Source: Schizonepeta tenuifolia (Eukaryota > Streptophyta > Magnoliopsida > Lamiales > Lamiaceae). From it: a stretch of DNA of 64,000 nucleotides. The position numbers were made by a program, and so were the translations under genes. Location: positions 92,200,570-92,264,569 of the forward strand of contig CM055958.1 in NCBI GenBank assembly GCA_029490685.1. Direction: 5' to 3'. Positions 46,459 through 58,463 of the stretch are shown here, piece by piece; positions within the stretch are counted from its first letter, which is position 1, and each line of letters opens with the position of its first letter. The notes under the pieces are model-generated. The model saw nothing but the letters and a program-made list of their open reading frames with translations. It ran no database searches and had not been told where the DNA came from.

Positions 46459-49400
46459 GTTTCTGGTGTTTTTGTCAATCCGTATGCAAAAATCTTTCGA
46501 AAATTGAAAGACTATCCTTTAATGAATAATGTTCATCTTCATATTTCAAAAGATGTGAACTTAGATCAACGAGTATACAATTCTCCACAAGCGAATGAAG
46601 TTGTAGCTATATGGGTTGAAGGGATTAATGATAATATACCATTAGAGAGAGATATTGTAGTTCATGCTCATTCAGGTGAAAGATATTGAATAAAACATTA
46701 CTACGGATGTTATGACCCATTACCATATCCACTTCTTTTTCCAAGAGGCGAAACAGGCTGGCATCAAAACATTAAAAAGAATATTGTCAAGACGTCTTCA
46801 GGTCGTAACACAAATCTCGATATTAATTCTGCACTATCAAGAATCATAACCGTAGATAATATTATGTCCAGAGAAGAACAAGATATGTTTGTAGAATTTT
46901 ATAATTTATAATCTTTTTTGCATATATTTTCTGTTGTTTTGTGAGTTAAATGATGGTCATTCATATTAATTTGTAGTTGAGCTAATTTTGTATTGTATTT
47001 TTGATAATATATATATACATGGGTGGGGAAGCAAAATGACAAGAACATATCCTGCAGAGAATATATTTGCTACAAGCTACAGATAAGAAATTCAAGACAA
47101 TCCATACTGCTATTAGCAAGAAGATTGTTACAACAATTTGTAGTTGACATGTATATTAAATTGGAAACGACGAGATTAGATTATTTTCGTCGAAACCAAT
47201 TAAGTATGAGGGCAGAGTTGTACCAAAGAATTGGGGATAGTATTTCTAAAGGAGAATCCAGAGGGAATGAAGTTGGCAAAAGAATTGTTCTTCCTGCAAC
47301 GTTTATTGGAGGCCCAAGTGATATGCGGCGTCGGTATCTTGATGCATTGACATTAGTACAAATTTTTTTTGGCAAGCCAGATCTTTTTATTACATGACTT
47401 GCAACCCTGAGTGGAAGGAAATACAAGAATTATTATATGTTGGTCAAACAGCTCAAGATCGTCCAGATTTAACTTCAAGAGTATTTCGGGCAAAGTTGCA
47501 GGACTTGAAAGATCAATTATTTAAGAGTGAGATTTTTGGACTTGTTGCTCCACATGTTGATGTTATTGAGTTTCAGAAAAGAGGATTACTGCATGTGCAT
47601 ATGCTGGTAATTTTTAAGCCTCACTATAAGTTAAATACTACATACAAAATTGATAAATTTGTGAGTGCAGAACTTCCTGATCAAGAAGAAAAGCCGGAAT
47701 TGTATGAGTTAGTGAAGAAACATATGATGCATGGTCCATGTGGCAAGAAGAATCCAAGTAATGCTTGTATGGTGAAAGGAAAATGCAAATGTCATTACCC
47801 ACGGGCATATTGTGAAGCCACTGTACAAGGTAAAGATGGATATCCAATTTATAGAAGAAGAAATAATGGATCAACAGTACGTGTTCGAAATGCAGAACTA
47901 AACAATCAATGGGTTGTACCGTACAATGCATACTTATTATCCATATATAATTGTCATATTAATGTCGAGGTATGTTCCGATATCACAGCAGTGAAGTATT
48001 TGTACAAATATATATATAAGAGTCATGATAGAGTGGTAGTTAATATGACCCAAAATGCTGACCCAAATCAAATTGATGAAATCAAATAATTCCTGCTCAA
48101 GAAGCAATGTGGAGAGTTAATGAATTTGCATAGAATGACATTACTCTAGCAGTCATGAACCTGCAACTTCATCTCCCAAATGAGCAGTTTGTAGCCTATC
48201 ATGCAACTCAAAATTTAGAAAATGTTTTGTTGTGGAATCATGCTTCAAGAACAATTCTAACAGAGTATTTTTCTATGTGTGCTAAACATGAAGACACAAG
48301 AAAATATCTGTACAAGGAATTTTTCGAGCACTATGTATGGGATAAGAAGGACAGACGCTGACTCAAAAGACAGAGAGGCAATGTTATTGGACGTGTCACT
48401 GCCGTAAGTCCAATTGAAGGAGAAAGATATTATGAAAAGATACTCTTGAATCATGTTAAAGGAGTAACTTCTTTCCAATATTTACTGACGGCCAATGGAA
48501 TAACAAGCAAAAGTTTCAATGAAGCAGCACAACGGAGAGGACTGTTGGAAGCAGATCAAAGCAATTTTGATTGTTTAAATGAGGCAATAACATTTCAAAT
48601 GCCAAATGAATTACGAAGGTTGTTTGCAATAATCTTGGTACATTGTGCACCTACAGATGTCAAAACTCTTTGGGATACCTACTTTGATGCATTGCCTGGA
48701 GATTTTAAAAGAGAAGCAGGTACTTCAACTGAACTACGAGTTTCAAAGACTTTGAAGAGCTTAGGTGTTTCTTAGAAAGTATGGGTAGAAATATCAATTC
48801 ATATGATCTTCCAAAAATTCCTTATTGTATTAGTAGTGCAGATAATGACTACTCTAGAGAGACACAAGATGAATTGTCAATAGAAATACCTAAGGAAGAT
48901 CAAAATGCCGAGTTAAAGTTGAATGATGATTAGCGGAATGCATTTTCTTTGATTTTGAGTTGCATAGAAAAAAGAGAAGGTGGAACTTTCTTCGTCGATG
49001 GACCGGGCGGAACTGGGAAAACATTCTTATATCGTGCATTATTAGCTCATCTGAGGTCAAAGAATCTAATAGCACTAGCAACTGCAACTTCTGGAGTTGC
49101 CGCAGGAATAATGCCGGGAGGAAGAACAGCACATTCACGTTTCAAAATACCAATAATTTCGGATGAATCAAGTGAATGTTCAGTATCTAAACAGAGTGCA
49201 ACTACAGAGTTATTGCGTAGAGCACAACTAATTCTATAGGATGAAGCACCTATGGCGAAAAAATGGGCAATTGAAAATGTCAACAAGTTGTTGAAAGATA
49301 TAATGGGCAATGAGACGGATTTTGGTGGAAAAGTCATCGTATTTGGAGGAGATATTAGACAGGTACTTCCAGTAGTACATAAAGCTACAATCCAGCAAAC

Positions 49401-50120
49401 TATCTCAGCAAGTTTGGTTAAATCATATTTGTGGCCTAGAATGAAAAAGATCACTTTGTCAGTAAACATGAGATCGAAGAATGATCCGAAATTCAACCAA
49501 TTTTTACTAAGAGTTAGAAATGGTGAAGAACCAATGGATGCCGAAGGTAATATAAAAATTCCAGAAGAGATGGTAATTGAGTATGACAAAGAAGAAAATT
49601 CCACAAAAAAACTTATCAAAGCAATTTTTCCAAATTTGCAAAAGAATGCATATTCAGCGGAGTACATGACAAACAGAGCAATATTAACTCCTAAAAATGA
49701 GCACGTGGATAAGCTAAATGATGAGTTGATATCTATGTTTCCTGGTGATGCACACATTTTCAACAGTTTTGATGAAGCTATTGATGAGACTAATGCTCAC
49801 TATGACGTAGATTTCTTAAACTCTTTGACTCCAAATGGTTTGCCTCCACAAAAGTTGGTTTTGAAGATAAATTGTCCAATTATACTTTTGAGGAATTTAG
49901 ATCCATCAAGTGGTCTATGTAACGGCACAAGAATGGTGTGTAGAGGGTTTAAGGCCAATGCAATTAATGCAGAGATAATGTTTGGACAGCATACAGGAAA
50001 ACATGTCCTTATACCAAGAATCCCTCTTTCACCAGCTGAAAATTAAGCATATCCATTTCAATTCAAACGGAAACAATTTCTTATCACAAGGATTAAAAAA
50101 ATGATCATGATGGACTGCAA
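46459..50120 (+). pseudogene. Helitron Rep/PIF1-like helicase (RepHel), multiple lesions
   Basis: RepHel nicks the ends by a HUH endonuclease and unwinds DNA for rolling-circle transposition. In order: the N-terminal Helitron region (NLDQRVYNSPQANEVVAIWVEG, 46560-46620; then YYGCYDPLPYPLLFPRGETGWH after a TGA at 46688); FIGGPSDMRRRYLDALTLVQ; then TCNPEW. The HUH motif is GLLHVHMLV (near 47585), and the double-Tyr motif is in VKYLYKYIYKSHDR (near 47995). The helicase has Walker A GPGGTGKT (near 49005) and a Walker B DEAP preceded by TAG where Trp is usual (49239). Other lesions: a one-base loss at about 47392, a stop at 48089, and stops near 48359 and 48775. The C-terminal helicase motifs after AEN (50046) are mostly deleted. 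Confidence 0.88.
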
Positions 50121-50226
50121 GGTATGTAATACGATATTTCAAATTTCAACTGTACATTACTAATTTAGCTTATTGAATTTGAATTATAATTTGGTTCTTA
50201 TTATACATTAACACTATATTTGTCAG

Positions 50227-52577
50227 GGTGTCATGATTGGGGTTATAATGTTCAATGACGATATAGATACTCATGCCAGAAAATTTGAATTGAACAAGAC
50301 ATATTTGATCTCCAACGCTGATGTGAGGAAAGTCGATCAAAAATATCCTCACATTCATTTAGAAAAAGAATTGACTCTCAAGAGGTACACTGTCGTAAAT
50401 GAAACCTTTGAGAGTATTGATCTCAAGGTACTACACAATTTTGTTGACTTCAAAGATATAGAATTAGAATTCGGCAAATATGGTGGAATCGATAAGCTGC
50501 CAAAACAATTTTTTCCTTAGCATTAATTATTCATAATAACATTTCTAAAATGTATTTCATGTATCCTTAATATGTATTATTTTAATCTACATATGAACCA
50601 GATGTATATGGAACTCTTGCACATGTTGGAGATTGTAAAATGGTACCAGTGAAAAGCCCAACAAATTTGAAAAGTGTGAGGGACATTACTATAGTGATCA
50701 AGTAAGTCAGTCCTATTTTTAAAATAAATGTCAAATTTTTAATATTCTATTCTTAAACTGTTTTATCCACTTATATTCTTATATATATTTATGCAGCTCT
50801 AAATTTATGGTCGTTTCTCTTTGGGATGACATGGCCGTACAGGAAGGGGATCAATTGAAAAAACTTGTGGGACAAAATCTAATTGTTACTATTTCAAATG
50901 TCACTTCAAAACAAGTTTTGGGTGAGGCATACATAATTATATTTATAAAAATATGTAGTATATAATAATGTATACAAATACCTTGTATTTATTAGGTCAA
51001 CGACAATTAAAAAGCACATTCAAATCCGTATTGCAAATCTCACCAGAATTGGAAGAAATGTTCATGGTGACAAGGTAAGAAATGAATAGTGAAATTTCAT
51101 TCTTTAATTTAAATTTTACTTAATTACCAAGAAATAATATTTCATCAACTTACATGTTACTTTTATGTTATATACAGTCCATTTGAGAATTGTTCTCCAT
51201 TGAAAATTGCGGAGTCAATAATGATCCAGAAAATAGCACAAGTGAAGGAAGTGACATTGGAAGATCTTAAAGAAAATCAACATAAATTGTCAAAGGTATC
51301 ATTTTTATATATAACTTTTGCTTCAATTAGACTATTCAGACTCGTGTAGAAACAATATATTTCATTCAACAGAAAACAATTCAATGATTAGAAGCAACTT
51401 GTCACGTTTGCGTAACAAAGAAAAAAAGCAAACATATTCATCCTAAAGTTTAACTAAACCTCATTATGATTAATTAATTTTTATAAATTCCCTATTTTAC
51501 ATTACAGGAAAATTATTATTGCTTTACTGGAATTGTTCATGGGATTCAAAACAAATCAACAATATGATACGATTCTTGTAAAAAGTGCTCGACATCCTGC
51601 CCAAAGAATGCTGAAACAATAATACGCAAAAAATGCAATGATGAAGTTGTCGAGACAACACCAAGGTAATGATACAAATACAATTAAATAAAACTTTATA
51701 TGAAAAAATATATTAACTTTCATTTTATTCTATTACAGGTACAGAATAACCCTGAATATTGTACAAGGAGGCTACAATGCGCATATTACTATGTTTGACG
51801 AAGTTGCAACAATATATGTAGGATGCTTGGTGGATGAATATATTTCATCAATCAATCATGTATTTTCAGAAATAACCAAAAAACCTTTTATTCTTACCAT
51901 TTAAAATAAAAAATTATTTAATAGTTTTACGTGTTATCCATTTGGCCTAGACATGAGTGAAATGTTTTTCATAAAATTACTTTAGAGGACCACAATAAAC
52001 AAATAATTCATTACAAAATAAATTCATTGATTATTTTATTTTAACAAATTAATTTGTACTGGGTGAAAGTGAATCTCCATATTATAGAGGCTTTAACTCA
52101 CAAGATTATACTGAAGTACGCTTCATGACCACGGTGAAGTATGCAACATTTGATCGAAACGGAAACTTCACTCTTATAGCCAATGCAATCCAAAAGATGC
52201 AATCCAGTCCCATCAATGCAGAAATTGCAATTGCACCAGCTCAAGAACCGCGAACAAATCAAGGAGATGATAAGAGAAAAACAATCGAGAAGGTCGAGCC
52301 AGTTAAAGTGGTGGAGAAGAAAAAATCAAAGAAACGTGTCAAACAACAAGTGGAAGAAAAGAACAAATCAAATGTAGAGTTGCAACTTCATGAATTGCAA
52401 GAAAAGCGAAAAAGAAGAATCCCAAAAAAGTTTCAAGATTATCAAGCAAAGAATGAAGATTGCATTAACATACCAAGCGGTAGCGATGACGATCTACCAT
52501 TGGTTAGACTGCTCTTGAAAAGCAAAAGGAAAAATAAATGCTCTCTAGCAGTAAAGATCAAAAAAGAAAAGATTTAA
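50227..52577 (+). pseudogene. RPA1-like single-strand DNA-binding protein carried by the Helitron
   Basis: Plant Helitrons often carry an RPA70-like gene. Exon-like blocks lie at about 50227-50520 (OB fold: MFNDDIDTHARKFELNKTYLISNA), 50602-50699 (VYGTLAHVGDCKMVPVK), 50797-50921 (SLWDDMAVQEGDQL), 50997-51074, 51179-51296, 51510-51665 (zinc-binding CKKCSTSCP, with a stop just before) and 51740-51850 (AHITMFDEVA). A basic C-terminal tail follows, from about 52080, ending at 52577 in KSKRKNKCSLAVKIKKEKI. Exons are separated by AT-rich GT-AG introns. Stops within blocks show that the gene is broken; whether it was one gene with the helicase or a separate one is not clear. Confidence 0.75.
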
Positions 52578-52794
52578 TGTGAATATATTCACACATCATC
52601 TCTATTTTTACCTTGTTTTTTTTCCTCCTAATATTACTTTAGATTTTAGTTTTAGCTTTTACACCTTCATTTAAAATTTTTATTTTAGTTATTGACTTTG
52701 ATTTTTTTCTCAATATTATGAATTTCTCAATTGAAAATCACATTACCAACTATTCAACAAAAGAAGAACATTTATAATTTCAAAATAAAAGAAA

Positions 52795-52830
52795 AGGGAT
52801 TCACGTGCAATGTACGTGTACTCCTACTAG
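52795..52830 (+). other. Helitron 3' terminus: hairpin and CTAG
   Basis: TTCACGTGCAATGTACGTG can pair as CACGT(G)/(C)ACGTG around a short loop, followed 7-8 bases later by CTAG. The next base is T, as expected for insertion between A and T. Confidence 0.85.
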
Positions 52831-53086
52831 TTGACTTAAAATACATGAATTTTGAATCGCGTCACCAAATACATGAATTTTACCTCGATTTTTTTTTTGA
52901 ATTGTAACATAATTCACATTCTTAGAGAATTGCTATTATAATTAACAAAGTGAAGTTCATGTATTTTGTCACACAATTTAAAAATAGTGTACAAAGTAAA
53001 AATGATCCAAAATTAATTTATTTTAGGATATTCCTTTTATCTTTCCAAAGTACCGCTCAAAGTGGATCCTAATTACAATCTTTATA

Positions 53087-53355
53087 CTCCCTCCATCCAA
53101 CTCAATAAGTCCCATTTGGAATATGCACGTAGATTAAGAAAAAGAGAGTTAGAATGTGATTAAGGTAGTATTTTATTGTTGATGTTAAAGTTAGTTGAGT
53201 GGAAAAATATTGGACAATAAATTAAATAATACTATTTATATTTGAATGTGGCATAACGTAAATTTTAGTGTGTTAATTTTTGTCAAAAAGAAAAATGAAA
53301 TTTATTGAATGGGACACCCAAAATAAGAATATGAAACTTATTAAATAGACAGAAG
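53087..53355. mobile_element. Stowaway-like MITE (eroded)
   Basis: CTCCCTCCATCCAACTCAATAAGT on the left is weakly matched by reversed CTTCTGTCTATTTAATAAGT on the right, with TA on both sides. Confidence 0.6.
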
Positions 53356-53788
53356 TAAGTTTTAGTACTTGTAAAGAGAAACAGCGAAATAAGCAAAGTT
53401 GGCAAACTAGTCTGGGTCCAATTCATGGGATCGGATTGGCTCGATTTAGATCGGACTGGGCTTATACAAACCCGTATATTACCGGGCTAGGGTAGAATTC
53501 ATTACGTCGGATTGGATCGGGCCGGGTGGTTTGGAGTTTTTCACCAGTAGTACACACTACATGATAATATGAAAGTTTGTTTTGTTTTGTTTTGTTCTGT
53601 TCTGTTCATAATACTAATACTTAAAGTTAAAATAGGCCAATTTCTTAATTTTACAAAAACGTCATTTAGTTTTATTTTGTTGGCTTCTCTTCTCTAGAAC
53701 TTTCTTCAATGTTCTTTTTAGCTGGAACTGCATTCCCCCTGCCTGCTAGTTTCCTTATCAGTTAGTTATCACTCTACTATTGAATACT
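53356..53788. other. Spacer before the MLF-like gene
   Basis: A CGGATTGG/CGGGCC-rich block (53400-53540) looks like a transposon remnant with repeated GATCGG motifs, but its ends were not found. Confidence 0.4.
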
Positions 53789-54091
53789 TGCTCTCTCTCT
53801 CTCTCTCGCTCGCTCGCTCGCTCGCTCAAAGGTAATTAATTATCGTCTCGCATTCTGTCTAATATATAGAATGAGATTATACAGGATTTTTTTTTATCGT
53901 ATTTTGGTCGTAATTCGTGAACGCACACACATCTCTATATACATAGAAAGATGTAATTTTTGTTACTCTATAAATAATTTTCTTTTCTGTTGAATTTAAT
54001 TTACCACATAATAAAATATGTGCGATAGTTTCATTTCATTTGGAATTTCTTTTTTTATGGAATCGAAGATTTAGTTACCTCACAATGACAG
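53789..54091 (+). promoter_or_regulatory. CT-rich leader and probable 5'UTR intron of the MLF-like gene
   Basis: A (TC)n(TCGC)n tract at 53789-53827 is followed by CAAAG|GTAATT (donor at 53832). A CACAATGACAG|GG acceptor at 54091 lies 22 bp before the start codon. A leader intron there fits well; this is an inference from splice signals. Confidence 0.5.
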
Positions 54092-54113
54092 GGAATTTTG
54101 AGAATTGCATAAA

Positions 54114-55139
54114 ATGGCCTTTTTTGGAGGGAAAGATCCATTTGATCAACCGTTTTTCACTCAGCCATTTGGCGGCTTGTTTGGTGGGAGGAACCTGTTT
54201 GATGATCCGTTTTTTACCAGCAATTTCGGTAGTAATTCGGGTTCCCGCAAGCAAATTTCCATTGAAGAGCTGAACCCTGATGATGATGGTGGTAATGTTG
54301 CTAACAAAGAACCCTCTGTTAAGAATTCGAAGGAATATCCATCAGGTATATGTTGTTCTTGCCTCTATTTGTTATACATAAATCAAATGGAATTAGAGAC
54401 TGTTTCACTGTTTGGTTGAGGAATGTTAATGGAGTAGTAAGTAGTTGATCTTTCTGCATTTTGAATTTTGATGTATGTTGAATGGTAGAGTCGTAGGGAC
54501 GTTAGATTTTGTTTATATTGCCTCTGAAATCGGAGAAGGAAATCGTGTGTATAACTCTGTATATATAGGAAAAGAAGATAGTCATAATCAGTATGCAATA
54601 AGTTGTGATGATCTACCTGTTGATAGTATATCTTGTTTCTTATCATTACTTCTTGGATGTTTGGACTCTGCTTCCAGTTTATCAGAATTTTAGCTTCCAG
54701 AGAGTCGCGTATGGTGGTCCCGATGGGATATACTACACCTCCTCTGTTGGGAAAAGGACTGGGGGAGATGGGGTGAGTGAGTGGTTTTTCAAGCTGACGA
54801 TTACGGATTTTATGTTGATCGGCCATTTACTTATTTTGAGTGTCGGTTCAAAAGGTGTTTCTGATGGAGATGAAAGAGGATGATCGAATGGTTGGTGAAT
54901 CACTGCATACCATTTCAAAAGGGATACATGATAAGGTAATTGACAAGGTAACATGTATGAGCACATATCATTGATATGCAATCTGAAAATTTCGTTGCTT
55001 CACCATTTTTTTGATGATCAATTTTATCCTTGTCATTGGTTTGCCGGTTCATCTCTATTCCAAGTTCATGAAAATTTTCAATGAAGCCAATGGGCCATCT
55101 ATCCAACTATGGCCTAATGCTGTTAGTCTCATGATTCAT

Positions 55140-55176
<37 letters not shown>

Positions 55177-55717
55177 GAAGGGACATTCTGTGACAACCAA
55201 ACAATCTAAGGATGGCAGAGTTGATTCCTTGCAGACGTTACACAATTTAGAAGAAGGTTTGGTTCCTCCCCACAATGTCACGAGGCATATTGTGTTAAAT
55301 TTGGCTGCTCCATAACATGTTGTTCCATACCATTCTTAGATGAGCTTGATGGTTTTGAAGAAAATTGGAAAACTAATGCTGAGAATGTTTTGCCCGGATG
55401 GAGTGATGGGTTCAATTTACTCGAGAATGCTGGATGGAGCAATGGCTTCAATTTACTCGAGAATGCAGGTACGCTGCTTGAAAACAAAACTGTTGTAGCA
55501 TGGAAGGATTATACTTCTAAGCCTGTTTTCTTACAGTTCATCTTGTTATGCAGGTGGTAACAATAGTGTCTGGGATGATTTTGCTGGCTGGAGCGGTCCG
55601 GGTGGCTGGCCTTTTCAGTCTCTGGATTATTACGGAAATGGTGGAGAACAACCAAACGCTGAATCCCCAAAGCCATCTTCTCGTGGTACCTCCAGAAGAA
55701 TTGTCCCCGTCGAATAA
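54114..55717 (+). CDS. Myeloid leukemia factor (MLF)-like protein
   Basis: MLF-family proteins are small, poorly understood nuclear/cytoplasmic proteins; the role in plants is not settled. Exons 54114-54345, 54678-54772, 54855-54935, 55181-55256, 55340-55468 and 55554-55717 sum to 777 nt (258 aa), with GT-AG introns in matching phases. The N-terminus is Phe/Gly-rich with repeated DPFF/QPFG motifs. The MLF core contains VAYGGPDGIYYTSSVGKRTGGDG, ISKGIHDKGHSV and LQTLHNLEE. Exon 5 holds a 36 bp tandem duplication giving GW-S-x-GFNLLENA twice (55396-55431 and 55432-55467). The C-terminus is Gly/Trp-rich and ends RRIVPVE. A plant glycine-rich protein annotation is also possible, but the core supports MLF. 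Confidence 0.88.
55139..55171. repeat. Poly(T) run in MLF-like intron 3
   Basis: About 33 T in the pyrimidine tract just before the exon 4 acceptor (55180). Confidence 0.95.
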
Positions 55718-56261
55718 AGTGTCCTCCTCGAGCCTTTCTGGTAAATAAACTGGTGCTATTAAATGCCTATGACTACATATCTATTACGTAATGTGGAGAT
55801 GCATGCTGTTTGGGTTTGGTCTCGTTCTTCATCAAAAAGACGATATATCTATGGTATCGTAATCAGTTTATCATCTGTAAGTGTTGCTTGTGTTGATGAT
55901 GTTGAATGACATGAAACCACCTTGTGTGCATATGTTTATATATGGTTTGGCTGTAGTACTTCACTTGTGGTCACTTGAATTAAATTTTTTATGTAGGTAA
56001 CATGCAAAACTCTTGGTTATGAGAGAGATAAAAATTAACATATAAAGGGACATAAGAACCATTTATCATTGTAGGATATTACTGTATATTATACCTCTTT
56101 ATTCAGACAGATCTAGCATAGTGAATGAAAGAAATCAAGCTTGGTCAATTTCAGATTAGATTACATTACATTCATCCGACATCTTGTTAAAAACTAGGGC
56201 CAGATACACAACTTATTAGTTCATCAATTACATGGATCATTTACAAAAACAGCACTATTAG
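55718..56261. other. 3' region between two convergent genes
   Basis: It should contain the MLF-like 3' untranslated region; no other feature is recognised. Confidence 0.5.
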
Positions 56262-56982
56262 CTATTTGATAGAGCTGAAATTGATCTTGTAAAAATGTTG
56301 TTCCCCTGTCGATTCATCAACTTCAAAAACTCACCCTCTTCCCTTCTTGACATGATCAACATCTGGTAGTACTCTAGCCACCACCAAACCTTTTCCGATA
56401 GGCAGAAATCGAGCTCCCAAACCACTCCACCACCACTGCCACCCGGCTCTGCGATGGAGGGTGGCATTATATCCCACACACAAAAGCCCGTCTCTTGCCA
56501 CTGGAAAAACCTCTGCCTGTCGCTTACCAACAAGTCTGCAGTCCATAAGTACGAAATCTGCAGTTATATATGCACTAGACAGCAGCTTCCAAGCGTCCCC
56601 TACGGCAAACTGCACTGAGCTTGCATAGTGGCCCAGAGCTTTTCTTGATGCAGCCACCTCGTCCTTGCTGCAGAGGATGCAAACCACGTGGCCTCCCGTC
56701 TGCCATGACGCGCGCATACTAGAGCCACCGCAGCTGCTCTGCAGCTTCTGGCAGAAGCCATGACCATGAGCTTCGAGTTATGGCCGGCTGCGAGGGCAGC
56801 TATGAACTCCATTGTACTAGGCTCATTCCCTCTCTCACCCTGTTAACAACATGCACATAACAATTTGAGGAAATTGATGTAACTTACCACGTCGGAAATT
56901 TGAAAGTGCTAACTTATTTCCTCACCATTTTTAGAGTTTGGAGATAGGCTTCTGTGGCATTTTCTGCAGACCAGGGCGCCAT
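56262..56982 (-). pseudogene. DUF1442 (Rossmann-fold, methyltransferase-like) gene with frameshift and stop
   Basis: DUF1442 is a plant-specific Rossmann-fold family of unknown function, related to SAM-dependent methyltransferases. Exon 1 (56982-56926) codes MAPWSAENATEAYLQTLKM, the family N-terminus. Exon 2 starts near 56840 with GERGNEPSTMEFIAALAAG. Near 56716 the frame changes by one: the family segment continues in another frame as SWQTGGHVVCILC, then ADFVLMDC, VGYNA and LPIGKGLVVARV. A TGA at 56333-56331 sits where Trp is usual, and VFEVDESTGEQHFYKI continues in frame after it to a stop at 56262. Two lesions in an otherwise well-kept gene suggest a young pseudogene; a base-calling error at the GCGCGC stretch could explain the frameshift alone. 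Confidence 0.8.
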
Positions 56983-57330
56983 TTTTCTTCTTATACGATT
57001 CCCAAAAAGGATTTGGGGATTATATACAAATGAAGGCGACTAATTAACGTTAGTTTTGTGAAGCTTAATGAAAAAAAAAAAAAAAAAAATAGATTCTTAG
57101 ATGCGCCAATTGTCATGCATTGTGATTTAATAATGAAAATAAATAAGGCTAGTTTGTTTGTCCTTGTACAACAGTTTGTGTGTGGTTCAAGTATGCGCGA
57201 CAGAAATTTGAGCCTTAATTTGGTAACTCATGTCGTGTGAGTCTTGTACAAATTACTCGAAAATACAAATTATTATTTGAGCCCGTTTTGGATAAAAAGT
57301 GACAATTACTCTGAAGGAAAATGACAATTA
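56983..57330. other. Upstream region of the DUF1442 gene
   Basis: It has an A-run near 57069-57089 and nothing else that I recognise. Confidence 0.4.
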
Positions 57331-58463
57331 TCTATATCTATCTATATCTATATAAAAAGTGTGTTGTTGAAAAAATTTGATTTACCTATAATACTCTTGT
57401 TATATATAATAGTAGTATATATATCATAATTATATATATTTTCATTGACAATAAATAAAATTTCATACCAGATGTATATCTTACTTTTAAGAAAATAAAA
57501 ATTCATATTAATGATATGTCCTTCTCATTTTCTAATGCAACATGTTTTTAACAATAAACAATTATGGCTATAAAATATTAATATTGAATATTAATAAAAT
57601 CCCTCTAAAAAAACATTAATAAACCAAATTTACGCAAAAAAAAGGACTATTCAAACCCTATAAGGTTAGATTTTGGTCAATTATTTCTAAATACAATCAA
57701 TAGAGCAAAATAAATTAATTAATATATTCTTTAGAAAAAAATCAACTGAAACCTTAAAGAACGATGATGCATAATCTAATCTATTCAATTGTGAATATCT
57801 AAACAAGTTATATTCTAATTAAACTCTATGATTATTAATGTTTTTATTTTGTTATGAAATGTACGAGATATATCTTTAAAAACTCATATTAAATGTCTTT
57901 TTCTCACTTTTCCAAACAACACATATCTAAATTCCATTTTTTTTAAAGGAGTTGTATTAAGGAGGTAAATTTTATCCAAATATATAGTAGAATTAATGCA
58001 ATTAACTTATGCAAACCATTAACTTAATCCAAATATATATAGTCCAATGCAATAGTTATACAATTATACTCTTTTTTAATACGGGAGTTTATCCAGTGCG
58101 CACTGAAGGTAGCGGTTGCGAGCTCTCACGAATTAAAAAAAAATTATTCGTGTAACAATTTGCCCAGCTTTCAGAAAAAAGGAAAATCCAATTCAGCCAA
58201 CTTTTGATCAATTTTCTAAGAGCTATTATATAGTATTGAATTAAAATTGAGTAATTAGATAACTTGAGTATTATGTAATATTTCCTAATCATAAATAAAT
58301 TTAATGATTTATTATTCATATTGTATAATTTTTATTATAATCATCTGAATTTACGTGCAACGCACGTGACACTCTGCTAGTTTTGGTAAAAACGACAATA
58401 TAATTTACCCTCTTTTTAATTAAAACACCAAGTGATAATAATGATCCTAAATAAAAGTGCTAG
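57331..58463 (+). mobile_element. Helitron copy B (non-autonomous), intact ends
   Basis: The 5' end reads A|TCTATATCTA (duplicated once) TATAAAAAGTGTGTTG. The hairpin ACGTGCAACGCACGT and CTGCTAG mark an inner 3' end at 58380. Another 83 bp, shared with copy A, end at AAAAGTGCTAG (58460-58463) followed by T. Compared with A it lacks the two Harbinger insertions and is almost identical elsewhere. It holds a SINE tail fragment (58080-58140). No gene is inside. Confidence 0.88.

Larger units (their letters stand above)
43808..52830 (+). mobile_element. Long Helitron with Rep/helicase and RPA-like coding regions (decayed)
   Basis: The 5' end reads A|CCTATATAAAAAGTG followed by TTGTTGAAAAAATTTGG, matching Helitron B apart from T to C at the first base. 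The 3' end reads TTCACGTGCAATGTACGTG (hairpin) then TACTCCTACTAG|T, the classic hairpin plus CTAG ending with the A/T insertion site. About 9.0 kb lie between, with the N-terminal Rep region from 46460, HUH Rep, PIF1-like helicase and RPA-like genes in the order known for plant Helitrons. Several stops, one frameshift and internal deletions make it defective. Confidence 0.85.
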
